Assembly: GCF_023156245.1 (NCBI RefSeq)
Contig: NZ_JAKZAH010000011.1
Location: 35,935 to 99,934 of the forward strand
Direction of reading: 5' to 3'
DNA from: Marinobacter bryozoorum
GTDB lineage: Bacteria > Pseudomonadota > Gammaproteobacteria > Pseudomonadales > Oleiphilaceae
DNA length: 64,000 bases
Made by a program: the position numbers and the translations under genes. Shown in pieces: positions 11,043 through 20,253 of this stretch (the stretch's first letter is position 1; each line of letters opens with the position of its first letter). The notes beneath the pieces are model-generated. The model was not told where the DNA came from. It worked only from the letters and a program-made list of their open reading frames with translations, and searched no databases.

Positions 11043-11524
11043 CAGTCCAGGTGAGCCCGGATGTCCGCCAGCAGACCTTCGCTGGCCTGGTGAATCAGGT
11101 CCAGGACATGGTCAAAGCCATCGTCGCCACCGTAGTAGGGATCCGGCACTTCGGAAACGGGGTTATCCGGCAAGTAATCCAGGAACAGGCGGGGTTCGGT
11201 ACCGCCCTGTTGCATCCAGACATCACGAATGTCCGCCAGGTTCTGCCGGTCCATGGTCAGGATATAGTGGAAGGCTTCCAGGTCTTCAGGCTGGAATTGC
11301 CGCGCTCGTAGATGGCCGATATCAACTCCCCGACCGGCGGCAGCCTTGCGCGCGCGCTCATCCGGGGCCGAGCCCACATGCCAGTTGCCGGTTCCACAGG
11401 AATCTACCGCCACCCGGGCCGAGAGGCCATGGTCTTCCAGGTACCGGCGGAAGACACCCTCCGCGGTGGGGGACCGGCATATATTGCCAAGGCACACGAA
11501 CAGTACGCGGATCGGATCGCTCAT
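11042..11524 (-). CDS. low-molecular-weight protein-tyrosine phosphatase
   Basis: 160-residue LMW phosphatase fold. The P-loop VCLGNICRSP carries the nucleophilic cysteine and the following arginine, and the general-acid aspartate is in PDPYYGG near the C-terminus. Such enzymes dephosphorylate tyrosine kinases or other proteins tied to envelope polysaccharide. A homologue sits between kdsB and murB in Pseudomonas as well. The partner kinase is not in the window, so its substrate is unknown. Confidence 0.92.
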   Translation of the reverse strand: MSDPIRVLFVCLGNICRSPTAEGVFRRYLEDHGLSARVAVDSCGTGNWHVGSAPDERARKAAAGRGVDIGHLRARQFQPEDLEAFHYILTMDRQNLADIRDVWMQQGGTEPRLFLDYLPDNPVSEVPDPYYGGDDGFDHVLDLIHQASEGLLADIRAHLD

Positions 11525-11554
11525 TAAATGCTCCTTTCTGAATTCGACCCCGGT

Positions 11555-12325
11555 TCAGTTGGCCAGGGTCAGCCATTGCCGGACCCGTTCCAGGTCCTCC
11601 GGGGTATCGACGCCGGCGGGAGGCTGCTCCAGGGCCTCACTGACATGGATACGGGCCCCCTGGTACAGGGCCCTCAGCTGCTCCAGGCTTTCGGTCAGCT
11701 CGGTAGGAGCCGGGGGCCAGGCCACAAAGCGATGCAGCAGACTGACCCTATAGCCATAGATACCGATATGCCGCCAGGCCTGATAGTCGTCCGGCAACTG
11801 CTCAGGTACCTGTCCGGCCTGCCAGTCTGACCGGGACCAGGGCACCGGTGCCCGGCTGAAATAATGGGCGTAGCCGTCATGGTCCCGCACCACTTTCACC
11901 ACGTTGGGATTAAACAGCTCCGACGGATCGTGGATACGCTCACACAGGGTAGAAATGGCCGCGTCCCGGTAGGACTCCAGGGCATCGGCCACCTGGTCGA
12001 TCAGGGCCGGTGGAATCAGCGGCTCGTCCCCCTGCACATTCACCACACAGGCATCGTCGCCAAGTCCGAGGCGGGTAACCACCTCTTGCAGCCGGTCAGT
12101 CCCGCTGGCGTGGTCCGGCGAGGTCATTACCACTTCCGCCCCGAACCCCTGACAGGCCCCCTCGATGCGTTCGTCATCCGTGGCCACCAGAACGCGGTCG
12201 GCACGGCTTCGACAGGCCTGCTCATACACATGGTGAATCATCGGCTTGCCACCGATATCCGCCAGCGGTTTCCCGGGCAGGCGGGACGAAGCGTAGCGGG
12301 CAGGGATTACAACGGTAAAAGCCAC
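11555..12325 (-). CDS. kdsB: 3-deoxy-manno-octulosonate cytidylyltransferase
   Basis: Activates KDO to CMP-KDO for attachment to lipid A. The 256-residue protein opens with the nucleotidyltransferase signature [16 protein letters not shown] and has NVQGDEPLI near residue 97. The start codon is GTG at 12325, four bases after the Trm112-like stop, which indicates translational coupling. Confidence 0.96.
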   Translation of the reverse strand: MAFTVVIPARYASSRLPGKPLADIGGKPMIHHVYEQACRSRADRVLVATDDERIEGACQGFGAEVVMTSPDHASGTDRLQEVVTRLGLGDDACVVNVQGDEPLIPPALIDQVADALESYRDAAISTLCERIHDPSELFNPNVVKVVRDHDGYAHYFSRAPVPWSRSDWQAGQVPEQLPDDYQAWRHIGIYGYRVSLLHRFVAWPPAPTELTESLEQLRALYQGARIHVSEALEQPPAGVDTPEDLERVRQWLTLAN

Positions 12326-12329
12326 GCCC

Positions 12330-12524
12330 TCACCCTACCGGCCGGTCTACGCGCTCTTCAGCGCCCAGGGTACGGGCCTCGCTGGCCAGCATCACCGGGA
12401 TGCCTTCACGGACAGGAAACGCCATGCCATCGGCATAGCACACCATCTCGTTCCGCTCCCGGTCCAGTTTCAGGTCGCCTTTGCACACCGGACAGGCCAG
12501 CATGGCAATCAGTTTGTTGTCCAT
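12330..12524 (-). CDS. Trm112/YcaR family small protein
   Basis: 64-residue protein of the Trm112-like family, always found near lpxK and kdsB in gammaproteobacteria. CPVC at about residues 11-14 and a further cysteine in MVCYAD form a possible zinc site, and FPVREGIPV is the family hallmark. The ATG at 12524 lies one base after the lpxK stop; a longer frame reaches 12551 but overlaps lpxK. Eukaryotic Trm112 activates methyltransferases; the role of the bacterial protein is not settled. Confidence 0.9.
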   Translation of the reverse strand: MDNKLIAMLACPVCKGDLKLDRERNEMVCYADGMAFPVREGIPVMLASEARTLGAEERVDRPVG

Positions 12525-12525
12525 G

Positions 12526-13557
12526 TCATATCTCTCGCAGTAGGGAAGCATCGAGGCCGCGGGCGGCCAGTTTGCTGTTCAATGCCAGGTTTACAGCGCT
12601 CCCGAACGATTCAGGCAGTTCGGGAGTTACATCAAGCACCCAGCAACGCTCGTGGGCAAACGGCCGAATCTTGACAGCGTCCTTGGCGGTCATCAATACG
12701 GGGCGCTCATCGCCGGTTGCGATGTCCTGCCCAGTATATCGGTGATGGTCGGGGAACGCCCGGCCCACCACCTCTGCGCCCAGGTGCCGAAGCTGATCAA
12801 AGAAGCGCCCCGGGTTGCCTATACCCGCCAAGGCCACGCAATTCCGACCACGAAGCCATGCCTCAGCAAAGGTGCTCTCTCCGCTAAGCAGGTGGCGCAC
12901 GCCGGCAGGCTGCAGGGTCATGGCATAGCGTTGCGGGTGGTCCGGTACCAGGGGCCCGGCAGGGCCATTGACCACCACCAGGTCAACATCCTGCAACCGG
13001 CCCACCGGTTCCCGCAGGGGCCCCACCGGCAGCCCGGCCCCGTTTCCGATACCGCGAACACCGTCGAACACGGTAATTTCAACGTCCCTGGCCAGGGCGT
13101 AGTGTTGGAGCCCGTCATCACAGAGAAAGAGGTTACCCAGACCCTGGTCCAGCGCCATGATGGCCGATGCCCGCCGTTGCGGGTGCACAACCACCGGGCA
13201 ACCAGTCTGGGCAGCCAGCATCACCGGCTCATCACCAGCCACGGCCGGGTCGCTGTCACCACTGACCAGCAATGGCTCATCCCCGGGCCGCTTGCCACCA
13301 TACCCCCGGGAGAGTATCACCGGGCGCCAACCCTGATCACGGAAATGGGACGCCAGCCAGGCCGTGAGGGGGGATTTCCCGGTCCCCCCGGCGGTGATAT
13401 TTCCAACCACCACAACGGGAACAGGGAGCGGTTCAGCGCCTGCCGTCAAGCGGGTTCGGCGCCAGCTTGCCAATGCCCTGTAAAGCCACGCCAGGGGCAT
13501 AAGCGGCCATAACGGACGCCCTGCCCCGTACCACAGCCGTCCGGTGAGGTCCTTCAT
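12526..13557 (-). CDS. lpxK: tetraacyldisaccharide 4'-kinase
   Basis: Inner-membrane kinase that phosphorylates the lipid A disaccharide at the 4' position to make lipid IVA. It has 343 residues, with an N-terminal membrane-associated helix ([15 protein letters not shown]) and Walker [14 protein letters not shown] around residues 52-64. The start overlaps the msbA stop by four bases (ATGA), so LpxK and the MsbA exporter are co-produced. Confidence 0.96.
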   Translation of the reverse strand: MKDLTGRLWYGAGRPLWPLMPLAWLYRALASWRRTRLTAGAEPLPVPVVVVGNITAGGTGKSPLTAWLASHFRDQGWRPVILSRGYGGKRPGDEPLLVSGDSDPAVAGDEPVMLAAQTGCPVVVHPQRRASAIMALDQGLGNLFLCDDGLQHYALARDVEITVFDGVRGIGNGAGLPVGPLREPVGRLQDVDLVVVNGPAGPLVPDHPQRYAMTLQPAGVRHLLSGESTFAEAWLRGRNCVALAGIGNPGRFFDQLRHLGAEVVGRAFPDHHRYTGQDIATGDERPVLMTAKDAVKIRPFAHERCWVLDVTPELPESFGSAVNLALNSKLAARGLDASLLREI

Positions 13558-15302
13558 CCGTTTTCACTGAACTGCATCTGGTGAAGCTGGGCGTAGGCGC
13601 CGCCGGCGTCCAGCAATTGCCGGTGATTACCGTCTTCCATAATACGGCCGGACTCCATCACCAGGATACGGTCGGCCTTTTCAATGGTGGACAGGCGATG
13701 GGCGATTACCAGCGTCGTACGGCCTTTCATTACCACCTCCAGGGCATCCTGGATATGACGCTCGGATTCGGTGTCCAGGGCCGAGGTGGCTTCGTCGAGA
13801 ATCAGGATGGGGGCATCCTTCAACAAGGCCCTTGCAATCGCAAGGCGCTGACGCTGGCCGCCAGACAACATGACGCCGTTATCACCCACCATGGTATCCA
13901 GCCCTTCGGGCATCCGCTCGATAAACTCCATGGCATGGGCCTTGCGGGCCGCCTCGATGATCTCTTCCCTGGAACGGTCCCGCAAAGAACCATAGGCGAT
14001 ATTCGCCGCAATGCTATCGTTGAACAGCACTACATTCTGGGTAACCAGCGCGATCTGCGACCGCAGCGAACTCAGGGTGAAGTCGGTAACCGGGTGCCCG
14101 TCAATCCGGATCTCACCCTGGTAATATTCGTAGAATCGTGGCAACAAACTGACCATGGTGGACTTGCCACTGCCGGAACGGCCTACCAGCGCCACACTCT
14201 GCCCCGCCGGGATGTCCAGGTTGATGTGGTGGAGTACATCATCCAGGTTGTCCTGGTAACGGAAGCAGACGTCGTCAAAACGAATGTCCCCCTGCACCCT
14301 TGCCGGCGCGTACTGGCCATCATCCCGCTCCGGTTCTTCATCCAGGGTGCCAAACACATCATGGGCAGCGGCGACACCTTTCTGGATCTTGCTGTGAACG
14401 GAGGTAACCTGGCGGATGGGCTTTGCCATGGTGGCCGCAGCGGTGATGAAGGCTACCAGCTGACCGGTGGTCATGGTGCCGCGTATTTCCGGAGCCAGCA
14501 TGACCCAGACCAGGGCCGCAATCGCAACGGCAACCAGCACCTGAACCACCGGTGTGGCGATGGCCTGGGTAGAGGCCATTTTAAGGCCCTGCCTCATGGT
14601 GCGGTCGGCTACTTCTCCGAAGCGCTCCCGCTCATACTCCTCGCCACCAAAGGTCCGCACAACCCGGTAGCCCGTGATGGATTCCGACGACACATGGGTC
14701 ACATCCCCCATTGAGCTCTGTATACGCCGGCTGATTTTCCGGAAACGCTTGCTGGCATAACTCACCACCAGGCCGATCAACGGGCCTATGGCCACGAACA
14801 CCAGGGTCAGCTTCCAGTTGGTGTAGACCATGAAAGCCAGCAACCCGACAATGGTCAGGCCTTCCCGCAGAAGGATGGTTACCGCGTTGGTTGCAGCGTC
14901 AGCCACCTGCTCGACGTTGAAAGTCAGCTTCGATACCAGGCGGCCGGAGGCATTATTGTCAAAGTACCGGGACGGCAACCCCAGCATCCGGTTGAATACC
15001 TGCTTGCGCAGGGCATTTACCACGTGGCGGCCGACATAGGCAATAAAGTATTGGCCCATGAAGGTGCCTACGCCGCGAAACGCGAAAACACCCACGATCA
15101 AAACCGTGAGCATCAGGCGATTCTGTGCACTGGGATTCTCAATGGCCTCGATGACGTATTCCATTGCCGCCGCCATCCCGGTAGAGGCAGCGGCGTAGAT
15201 AATATTGCCGACCACCGCCAGGGAAAACGCGATCCAGAAAGGTTTAACGTACTTGAGCAAACGCCCGTAGGTCTGCCAGTTGGAAGCTTCAGCTTGGTTC
15301 AT
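13554..15302 (-). CDS. msbA: lipid A export ABC transporter (MsbA)
   Basis: Homodimeric flippase moving lipid A-core across the inner membrane. The 582-residue half-transporter has six membrane segments in residues about 20-310, Walker A VGRSGSGKST, the signature LSGGQRQRLAIARALL, Walker B ILILDEATSALD and the switch histidine in IAHRLST. The length equals E. coli MsbA (582). It lies directly before lpxK, as in enteric bacteria. Confidence 0.96.
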   Translation of the reverse strand: MNQAEASNWQTYGRLLKYVKPFWIAFSLAVVGNIIYAAASTGMAAAMEYVIEAIENPSAQNRLMLTVLIVGVFAFRGVGTFMGQYFIAYVGRHVVNALRKQVFNRMLGLPSRYFDNNASGRLVSKLTFNVEQVADAATNAVTILLREGLTIVGLLAFMVYTNWKLTLVFVAIGPLIGLVVSYASKRFRKISRRIQSSMGDVTHVSSESITGYRVVRTFGGEEYERERFGEVADRTMRQGLKMASTQAIATPVVQVLVAVAIAALVWVMLAPEIRGTMTTGQLVAFITAAATMAKPIRQVTSVHSKIQKGVAAAHDVFGTLDEEPERDDGQYAPARVQGDIRFDDVCFRYQDNLDDVLHHINLDIPAGQSVALVGRSGSGKSTMVSLLPRFYEYYQGEIRIDGHPVTDFTLSSLRSQIALVTQNVVLFNDSIAANIAYGSLRDRSREEIIEAARKAHAMEFIERMPEGLDTMVGDNGVMLSGGQRQRLAIARALLKDAPILILDEATSALDTESERHIQDALEVVMKGRTTLVIAHRLSTIEKADRILVMESGRIMEDGNHRQLLDAGGAYAQLHQMQFSENG

Positions 15303-15365
15303 TGCCCCGCCAGGTGGTTGTCGGAATTGAGGAGTCCCTGCCTGGAGCCGGTCAGGGACGCCCTG

Positions 15366-15785
15366 TCACTCATCCGATGTGGGATCTGTGGTGAAACTGA
15401 TTCGGGTAAACCCCAGCTTGCCGGCAACGTCCATGGCCCTGATGACAAACTCGTGCGCTGTCCGCGCATCCGCCGTAATCACGAACGGCAGGGTGTTACT
15501 CTCGCCGGCAACGTCCCTTATTGCCTGCTCGAGGGTGCCCCGACGATTATTGATCAGTGTGCGGCCATTCACAATGTAATGTCCGTCTGCGTTTACTACC
15601 AACTCCACCTGCTCAACCTCTGTGGTTACCGGTTCACCGTCCGCTTCCGGTAACTGGATATTGAGGTGGGTATCGTCCGGCAGGGTTGTTGATACCATCA
15701 GGAAGATAAGCAGCAGGAACACCACATCGATCAGGGGGGTGAGGTCCACGCCCACTTCGCGGCTTCGCTGGCGTTGGAATTTCAC
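15366..15785 (-). CDS. exbD: ExbD/TolR-type biopolymer transport protein
   Basis: 139 residues: a short cytoplasmic N-terminus, one membrane helix (LIDVVFLLLIFLMVST, about residues 17-35) containing the conserved proton-path aspartate, then a periplasmic domain. The start is GTG at 15785, five bases after exbB. With ExbB it forms a proton-driven stator. Position beside msbA/lpxK matches Pseudomonas; no TonB gene is adjacent, so the energised partner is unknown. Confidence 0.92.
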   Translation of the reverse strand: MKFQRQRSREVGVDLTPLIDVVFLLLIFLMVSTTLPDDTHLNIQLPEADGEPVTTEVEQVELVVNADGHYIVNGRTLINNRRGTLEQAIRDVAGESNTLPFVITADARTAHEFVIRAMDVAGKLGFTRISFTTDPTSDE

Positions 15786-15790
15786 GGCCG

Positions 15791-16417
15791 TCAGGCTCCC
15801 TCAACATCGATTTCACGGTCACCGACCACCACTTCCACTAGGCGAATGGCTTCCTGCTCCATGCCGACAACCAGCGCCTCAATGCGGCGGATCAGGTAGC
15901 GGTGTGCGATAAGCGCCGGAATTGCGACGGTCAGACCCGCTGCCGTGGTCACCAGGGCTTCGGAAATACCCCCTGAAAGTGTGGCAATATTGGCGGCGCC
16001 CGCACCCTGCATCCTGGAGAAGACCTTGATCATACCGATGACGGTGCCCAGCAGGCCGAGCAAGGGAGTGATGGTGGCGATGGTACCAAGCGGGTTCAGG
16101 AATCGCTCAAGGTCATGGATAACCTGGGCAGCTTCCTGCTCGATACTTTCCTTCATCACATCACGGCCATGCTTGGCATTGGTCAGGCCACTGGCCAGTA
16201 CCCGGCCGGTGGGAGACGAGGATTGAAGTACCTTGAGCTTGCGGTTGTTGAGCTCGTCGGCCTTGATCCAGCGCCAGAGTTCAGCCATCACATCCGGCGG
16301 TGAAACGCGGGACGGGCGGAGTGTCCAGAGACGCTCCAGGACAATGGCCAGCGCCAGAATGGAGCACAACACAATGGGCACCATCACGATGCCACCCGCT
16401 TTTAAAAGCTCAAACAC
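15791..16417 (-). CDS. exbB: MotA/TolQ/ExbB proton channel protein
   Basis: 208-residue inner-membrane protein with three hydrophobic segments, the first at the N-terminus (IVMVPIVLCSILALAIVLER) and two in the C-terminal half containing GTIATITPLLGLLGTVIGM. It pairs with ExbD in a proton-motive stator. The GTG start at 16417 has GGGGAG eight bases upstream. It is probably the first gene of the eight-gene operon ending with murB. Confidence 0.93.
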   Translation of the reverse strand: MFELLKAGGIVMVPIVLCSILALAIVLERLWTLRPSRVSPPDVMAELWRWIKADELNNRKLKVLQSSSPTGRVLASGLTNAKHGRDVMKESIEQEAAQVIHDLERFLNPLGTIATITPLLGLLGTVIGMIKVFSRMQGAGAANIATLSGGISEALVTTAAGLTVAIPALIAHRYLIRRIEALVVGMEQEAIRLVEVVVGDREIDVEGA

Positions 16418-16505
16418 GCACAGTCTCCCCTGATCTGTTACAAGCGGCGCTACTTTAGCATAGCCACGAAATCAGACCACATCCGAAAACGGCGTATGGG
16501 AAGGA

Positions 16506-18851
16506 TTACTCACTACCGGCTTTTGAAAGCGGTTCTGGTGGCCGAATCCAGAAGGGAGCGTCCTGCCGCCACTGCATAGTACTCACCCCCTCCGGCGTCA
16601 GCGCAAGTCGTATGGCCCCCGAGGTTGCTGTATTCAGAAGCTCACTGCCCTCAACCTGGTAACGGGCCACCACGTCACCATGGGGGTGGCCGTAACGGTG
16701 GCGATAGCCGGCGGTAAAGATAACCCGTTCCGGCGACAGAGACCGGACAAAGCCGGGACTCGATGAGGTCTTGCTGCCATGGTGAGGGGCCACCAGGGTT
16801 AGCTCACCCTCCCGGTGAACCAGTGCCGGAAAGTCCTCCAGCAGGTATTGCTCAACCTTGCGGGAAATATCCCCGGGCAGAAGCAACTGGTGCTCCAGGA
16901 ATGTCAGAACCACAACACAGGACTGGTCATTGGAGTCGTTGCCAGCCAATTCTTCCTGTGCCTGCCAGAACCCCACGGTCACCTGCCCTACCTGCAATGG
17001 CTTGTGGTTGCGGCAAGCCGTTGCGACCTGGCCCATCCTCCCCGGCAGGCGGGAAGGCTCACCGGCGACGATGCGGCGCGGCTGGTACTTTTCCATAAAC
17101 GCCGACAGCCCACCAGCGTGGTCCTGGTCACCGTGGCTTATCACTAAGGTGTCAATTGAGCTGATGCCGACGCGGTCCAGGGACGGAATCAGCACCTCCG
17201 ACACGGCGCTGTATCCCGAGCCGGACTCCGGGCCGGTATCATAAAGCAGGGTTTGGCCTTCATGCCGCACCAGCACTGAAAGTCCCTGGCCCACATCCCA
17301 TATCCAGACCTCGGGTGTCGACTGCCAGCCCGGCCTGGCACCAGCGGCATTGACCAGCAAGATCAGCACGGCCATTGCCAGGTTGGCGAGGCGTAGACGG
17401 TTACAGGGCCACCAAAGGGCCAGCAAAACCAGAACCGAAAACGTAAAGGCAAGCCAGGCCGGCAATCGCCCGGCGGGCATATCCAGTTGCGCCAACTCGA
17501 CCAGCATCCACCACAGGGCGCCCAGCACGTAATCCAGCAGCAACAGGATCGGCTCCGGCACAACACCGCCGGATACCAGCATGATGGCGCCAACAACCAG
17601 CAACAGGGGCATCACCAGGAAGGAAAGCCAGGGGATCGCAAGGATGTTCGCCACCAATCCAGCCCAGGCGGCACTCTGGTCAAGCATCGACAGCACGGGC
17701 CAAAGGCCGGCAAATACCGCAGCCTGGGCCAGGACCAGCGATTTCAGTGGGCCTGGCCTTCCATGCAACCGGCTGAACACAAGTACCAGCACTGCAACGG
17801 CGCCGAACGACAACCAGAAGCCCTGGTCCAGCGGCCCGAATGGATCCGCCAGCAACACCAGGCCCAGGGCCGCCAGCCAACCCTGCCAGGCACCTGCAAT
17901 GCGGCCACCCAGCAAAAGCCATCCTGCAATGGCGACCATCACCAGGGCCCGTCGGGTCGGCACGGTGAACCCGGCCAGGAGGGCATAGCCCAGAGCCGCC
18001 AGGGTAACCACCAGCCAGGTCCTGAAACGTTGCTGCCGGGCGGTCATTTGTGGCTGCGGTAGCCGGCCGGAGAGCCAGCGCAACAGCAAGCCGGCGATGC
18101 CTGCTACCAGCCCGAGATGGAGCCCCGAAATAGCCACCAGGTGAATGGTACCGGTGGCCTCCAGCACGCTCCAGTGGCTGTTATCTAGCTGCCCCCGGTA
18201 GCCCAGCAACAAAGAAAGCGCCAGCGCCTTGTGCTCTGTACCCTCAAGGGCAGCATTGGCTGCGGCAACGAGCGCCTGGCGCCAGCGATGATAACGACAG
18301 ACAGGCCCACATGCGCCTGCGGGGTTTGCTTCCAGCGCGCGGACGGAGCCAGTGGCGCCGTAGCCCTTGCGGAATAACCAGGTCTCATAGCGAAAGCCGC
18401 CCGGGTTAACGGCGCCATGGGGGCGTTTCAGGATAACAGTAGTGGTCAACGGGCTCGGCAGTGCCAGCGTCGCACCATCGCCATACCAGGCCAGGCGCAG
18501 GCGGCCAGGGACACCCGGGGGGCGTTCACCGTCGACACAGAGGCTGAAGCGAACACTGCCCCAGGCTCCGGGTGCCGGCGCTGAACAAAGAAAACCTGAT
18601 ACCGTGAGGGGCCTGCCTTCCAGGGACGGATCGAGCCGGTCAGCAAGTCGCCATTGCGCAAACAGGGCTGCCCACACCAGCCCGGCCAGCACACTGAATA
18701 CCAGCAGCCTTGGCCCGGGCACCAGCCACCTGCGGCTTACGGTAATCACTACCAGCACCAGGCCGGCGGATACCAGTGCCCATAGTGGCGTGAAAAGCCC
18801 CGAGTAAAGTATGATGACGCCGCAGGCAAAGGCGGCGATCCCTGTTCCCAT
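16506..18851 (-). CDS. comEC: DNA internalisation protein ComEC/Rec2
   Basis: Polytopic inner-membrane channel for uptake of single-stranded DNA in natural transformation. The 781-residue protein has an N-terminal OB-like periplasmic part, a competence domain with many membrane helices (about residues 220-510), and a C-terminal metallo-beta-lactamase-like domain with SHGDQDHAGG and APHHGSKTSSSPG. All three regions are intact. An exbB-comEC arrangement is shared with Pseudomonas. Whether the organism is competent cannot be judged here. Confidence 0.95.
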   Translation of the reverse strand: MGTGIAAFACGVIILYSGLFTPLWALVSAGLVLVVITVSRRWLVPGPRLLVFSVLAGLVWAALFAQWRLADRLDPSLEGRPLTVSGFLCSAPAPGAWGSVRFSLCVDGERPPGVPGRLRLAWYGDGATLALPSPLTTTVILKRPHGAVNPGGFRYETWLFRKGYGATGSVRALEANPAGACGPVCRYHRWRQALVAAANAALEGTEHKALALSLLLGYRGQLDNSHWSVLEATGTIHLVAISGLHLGLVAGIAGLLLRWLSGRLPQPQMTARQQRFRTWLVVTLAALGYALLAGFTVPTRRALVMVAIAGWLLLGGRIAGAWQGWLAALGLVLLADPFGPLDQGFWLSFGAVAVLVLVFSRLHGRPGPLKSLVLAQAAVFAGLWPVLSMLDQSAAWAGLVANILAIPWLSFLVMPLLLVVGAIMLVSGGVVPEPILLLLDYVLGALWWMLVELAQLDMPAGRLPAWLAFTFSVLVLLALWWPCNRLRLANLAMAVLILLVNAAGARPGWQSTPEVWIWDVGQGLSVLVRHEGQTLLYDTGPESGSGYSAVSEVLIPSLDRVGISSIDTLVISHGDQDHAGGLSAFMEKYQPRRIVAGEPSRLPGRMGQVATACRNHKPLQVGQVTVGFWQAQEELAGNDSNDQSCVVVLTFLEHQLLLPGDISRKVEQYLLEDFPALVHREGELTLVAPHHGSKTSSSPGFVRSLSPERVIFTAGYRHRYGHPHGDVVARYQVEGSELLNTATSGAIRLALTPEGVSTMQWRQDAPFWIRPPEPLSKAGSE

Positions 18852-18971
18852 CAGTCGGACCGTCCCTATCCAGACAAGGTGCTTTCCTGCGCCTTGTGTG
18901 TCCAGTCAAGCAGGCACGCGGGCCCGGGTCACAGTTCCCGGACAGCCTCGGCAAACAGGCTTTTCTTCGAT

Positions 18972-19490
18972 ATGCCGAAGAAGTTCATGAAACGCTATAT
19001 CCCGTCACCGGAGAAAGTGCGCTCTATCGAGTCGCTGCGCTTTCTCGGGGATATTGTCCATGAGCCCAACCTGTGGCATATCAACCGCCACAGTGTCGCA
19101 CGTGCCTTCCTGGTCGGAGTTTTCCTGGCATTCATTCCGATGCCGTTCCAGATGCTGGCGGCGGCCTTCGGAGCGGTCATGCTCAACGCCAACCTGCCGC
19201 TATCCGTCGCCCTGGTATGGATCAGCAATCCGCTCACCATGCCACCGATCTTCTACTTCAATTACAAACTTGGCGCGATGCTGCTCAACAAACCGGTGAT
19301 TACCTTCGAGTTCCAGCTGTCCTGGCACTGGCTCAGTGAGCGTATCGTGGAAATCGGCATCCCGCTTTACATCGGATCTGTCGCTGTCGCCACTGTGTCA
19401 GGGTGCGTCAGCTACCTGGTCATCCAGTACCTGTGGCGGCGCAAGGTTCGCAAGGACTGGCGGGAGCGTCGCCAGGAACCTGTGCGCTAG
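18972..19490 (+). CDS. DUF2062 family membrane protein
   Basis: 172 residues of a widespread but uncharacterised family. An arginine-containing N-terminus is followed by hydrophobic stretches at about residues 45-75 (FLVGVFLAFIPMPFQM) and 80-105 and near the C-terminus, with the conserved segment WISNPLTMPPIF. The basic tail KVRKDWRERR should be cytoplasmic. The start MPKKFMKRYI is chosen from family likeness; the ribosome site is poor, and an ATG at 18987 has a better one. It is divergent from comEC. Confidence 0.85.
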   Translation: MPKKFMKRYIPSPEKVRSIESLRFLGDIVHEPNLWHINRHSVARAFLVGVFLAFIPMPFQMLAAAFGAVMLNANLPLSVALVWISNPLTMPPIFYFNYKLGAMLLNKPVITFEFQLSWHWLSERIVEIGIPLYIGSVAVATVSGCVSYLVIQYLWRRKVRKDWRERRQEPVR

Positions 19491-19523
19491 GAGTCTGCGC
19501 GGCAGAAAGTCCCGCAGACTCCT
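19489..19523. terminator. hairpin between convergent DUF2062 gene and lolD
   Basis: Perfect 11-bp inverted repeat (19489-19499 with 19513-19523), 13-base loop, beginning inside the stop codon of the plus-strand gene. No T-run follows on either strand. Confidence 0.6.
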
Positions 19524-19530
19524 GGTATCC

Positions 19531-20253
19531 CTAGTGTCCCTGGACCGGAACAGGGTGGAGCCTGCCCTGCTCCAGCTTCAGCACTCGTCCCAGGCTCCTG
19601 GCCATGCCCATATCATGGGTCACCACCACGAAGGCAATACCGAGCCGGTCCCGCAGTCCCTCGATTAACCGCTGAACACTCTCGCCGGTCTGTTCGTCCA
19701 GGTTGCCGGTGGGCTCATCCATCAGCACACATTCCGGTTCGTTCACCAGCGCCCGGGCAATGGCTACCCGCTGACGCTCGCCACCCGATAGCTCACCGGG
19801 CTTGTGATCCAGGCGCTCGGCCAGTCCCACCTGGGCCAGCATGGCATCGGCCTTCTGGCCAGCCTTCTGTACCGACATCCCGCCGAGGGTGCACGCCAGC
19901 ATAACGTTCTCCCGGGCCGAGAATTCCGGCAGCAGGTGGTGGAACTGGTAAACAAACCCCAGATGCTGGTTACGGAACCGGGCCCGGCGGGCCTCGCCCA
20001 TCCGGTGGATCTGCTCACGGCAGATGCTGATATCCCCGGTGGATGGCCTATCCAGGCCGCCCAGAAGATTCAGCAGGGTCGTCTTGCCAGCGCCACTGCT
20101 GCCAACGATAGCGACGGTTTCCCCGGCACTCACGGTCAGGGAGATATCGGAAAATATGGTCAGTGTGACCGGCCCCTCTTTGTAGGTGCGGGTCAGGTTG
20201 TGGCACTCGATCACCGGGGGTTTGCCGGCTTCCATGACATGGTCCTTATTCAT
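19531..20253 (-). CDS. lolD: lipoprotein-releasing ABC transporter ATPase
   Basis: ATPase that powers release of outer-membrane lipoproteins from the inner membrane to LolA. It has 240 residues with Walker A VGSSGAGKTTLL, signature LSGGERQRVAIARAL, Walker B CVLMDEPTGNLD and the LolD-specific region FVYQFHHLLPEFSARENVM. The ATG at 20253 overlaps the permease stop by eight bases (ATGAATAA), favouring it over the upstream in-frame ATG at 20313. Confidence 0.95.
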   Translation of the reverse strand: MNKDHVMEAGKPPVIECHNLTRTYKEGPVTLTIFSDISLTVSAGETVAIVGSSGAGKTTLLNLLGGLDRPSTGDISICREQIHRMGEARRARFRNQHLGFVYQFHHLLPEFSARENVMLACTLGGMSVQKAGQKADAMLAQVGLAERLDHKPGELSGGERQRVAIARALVNEPECVLMDEPTGNLDEQTGESVQRLIEGLRDRLGIAFVVVTHDMGMARSLGRVLKLEQGRLHPVPVQGH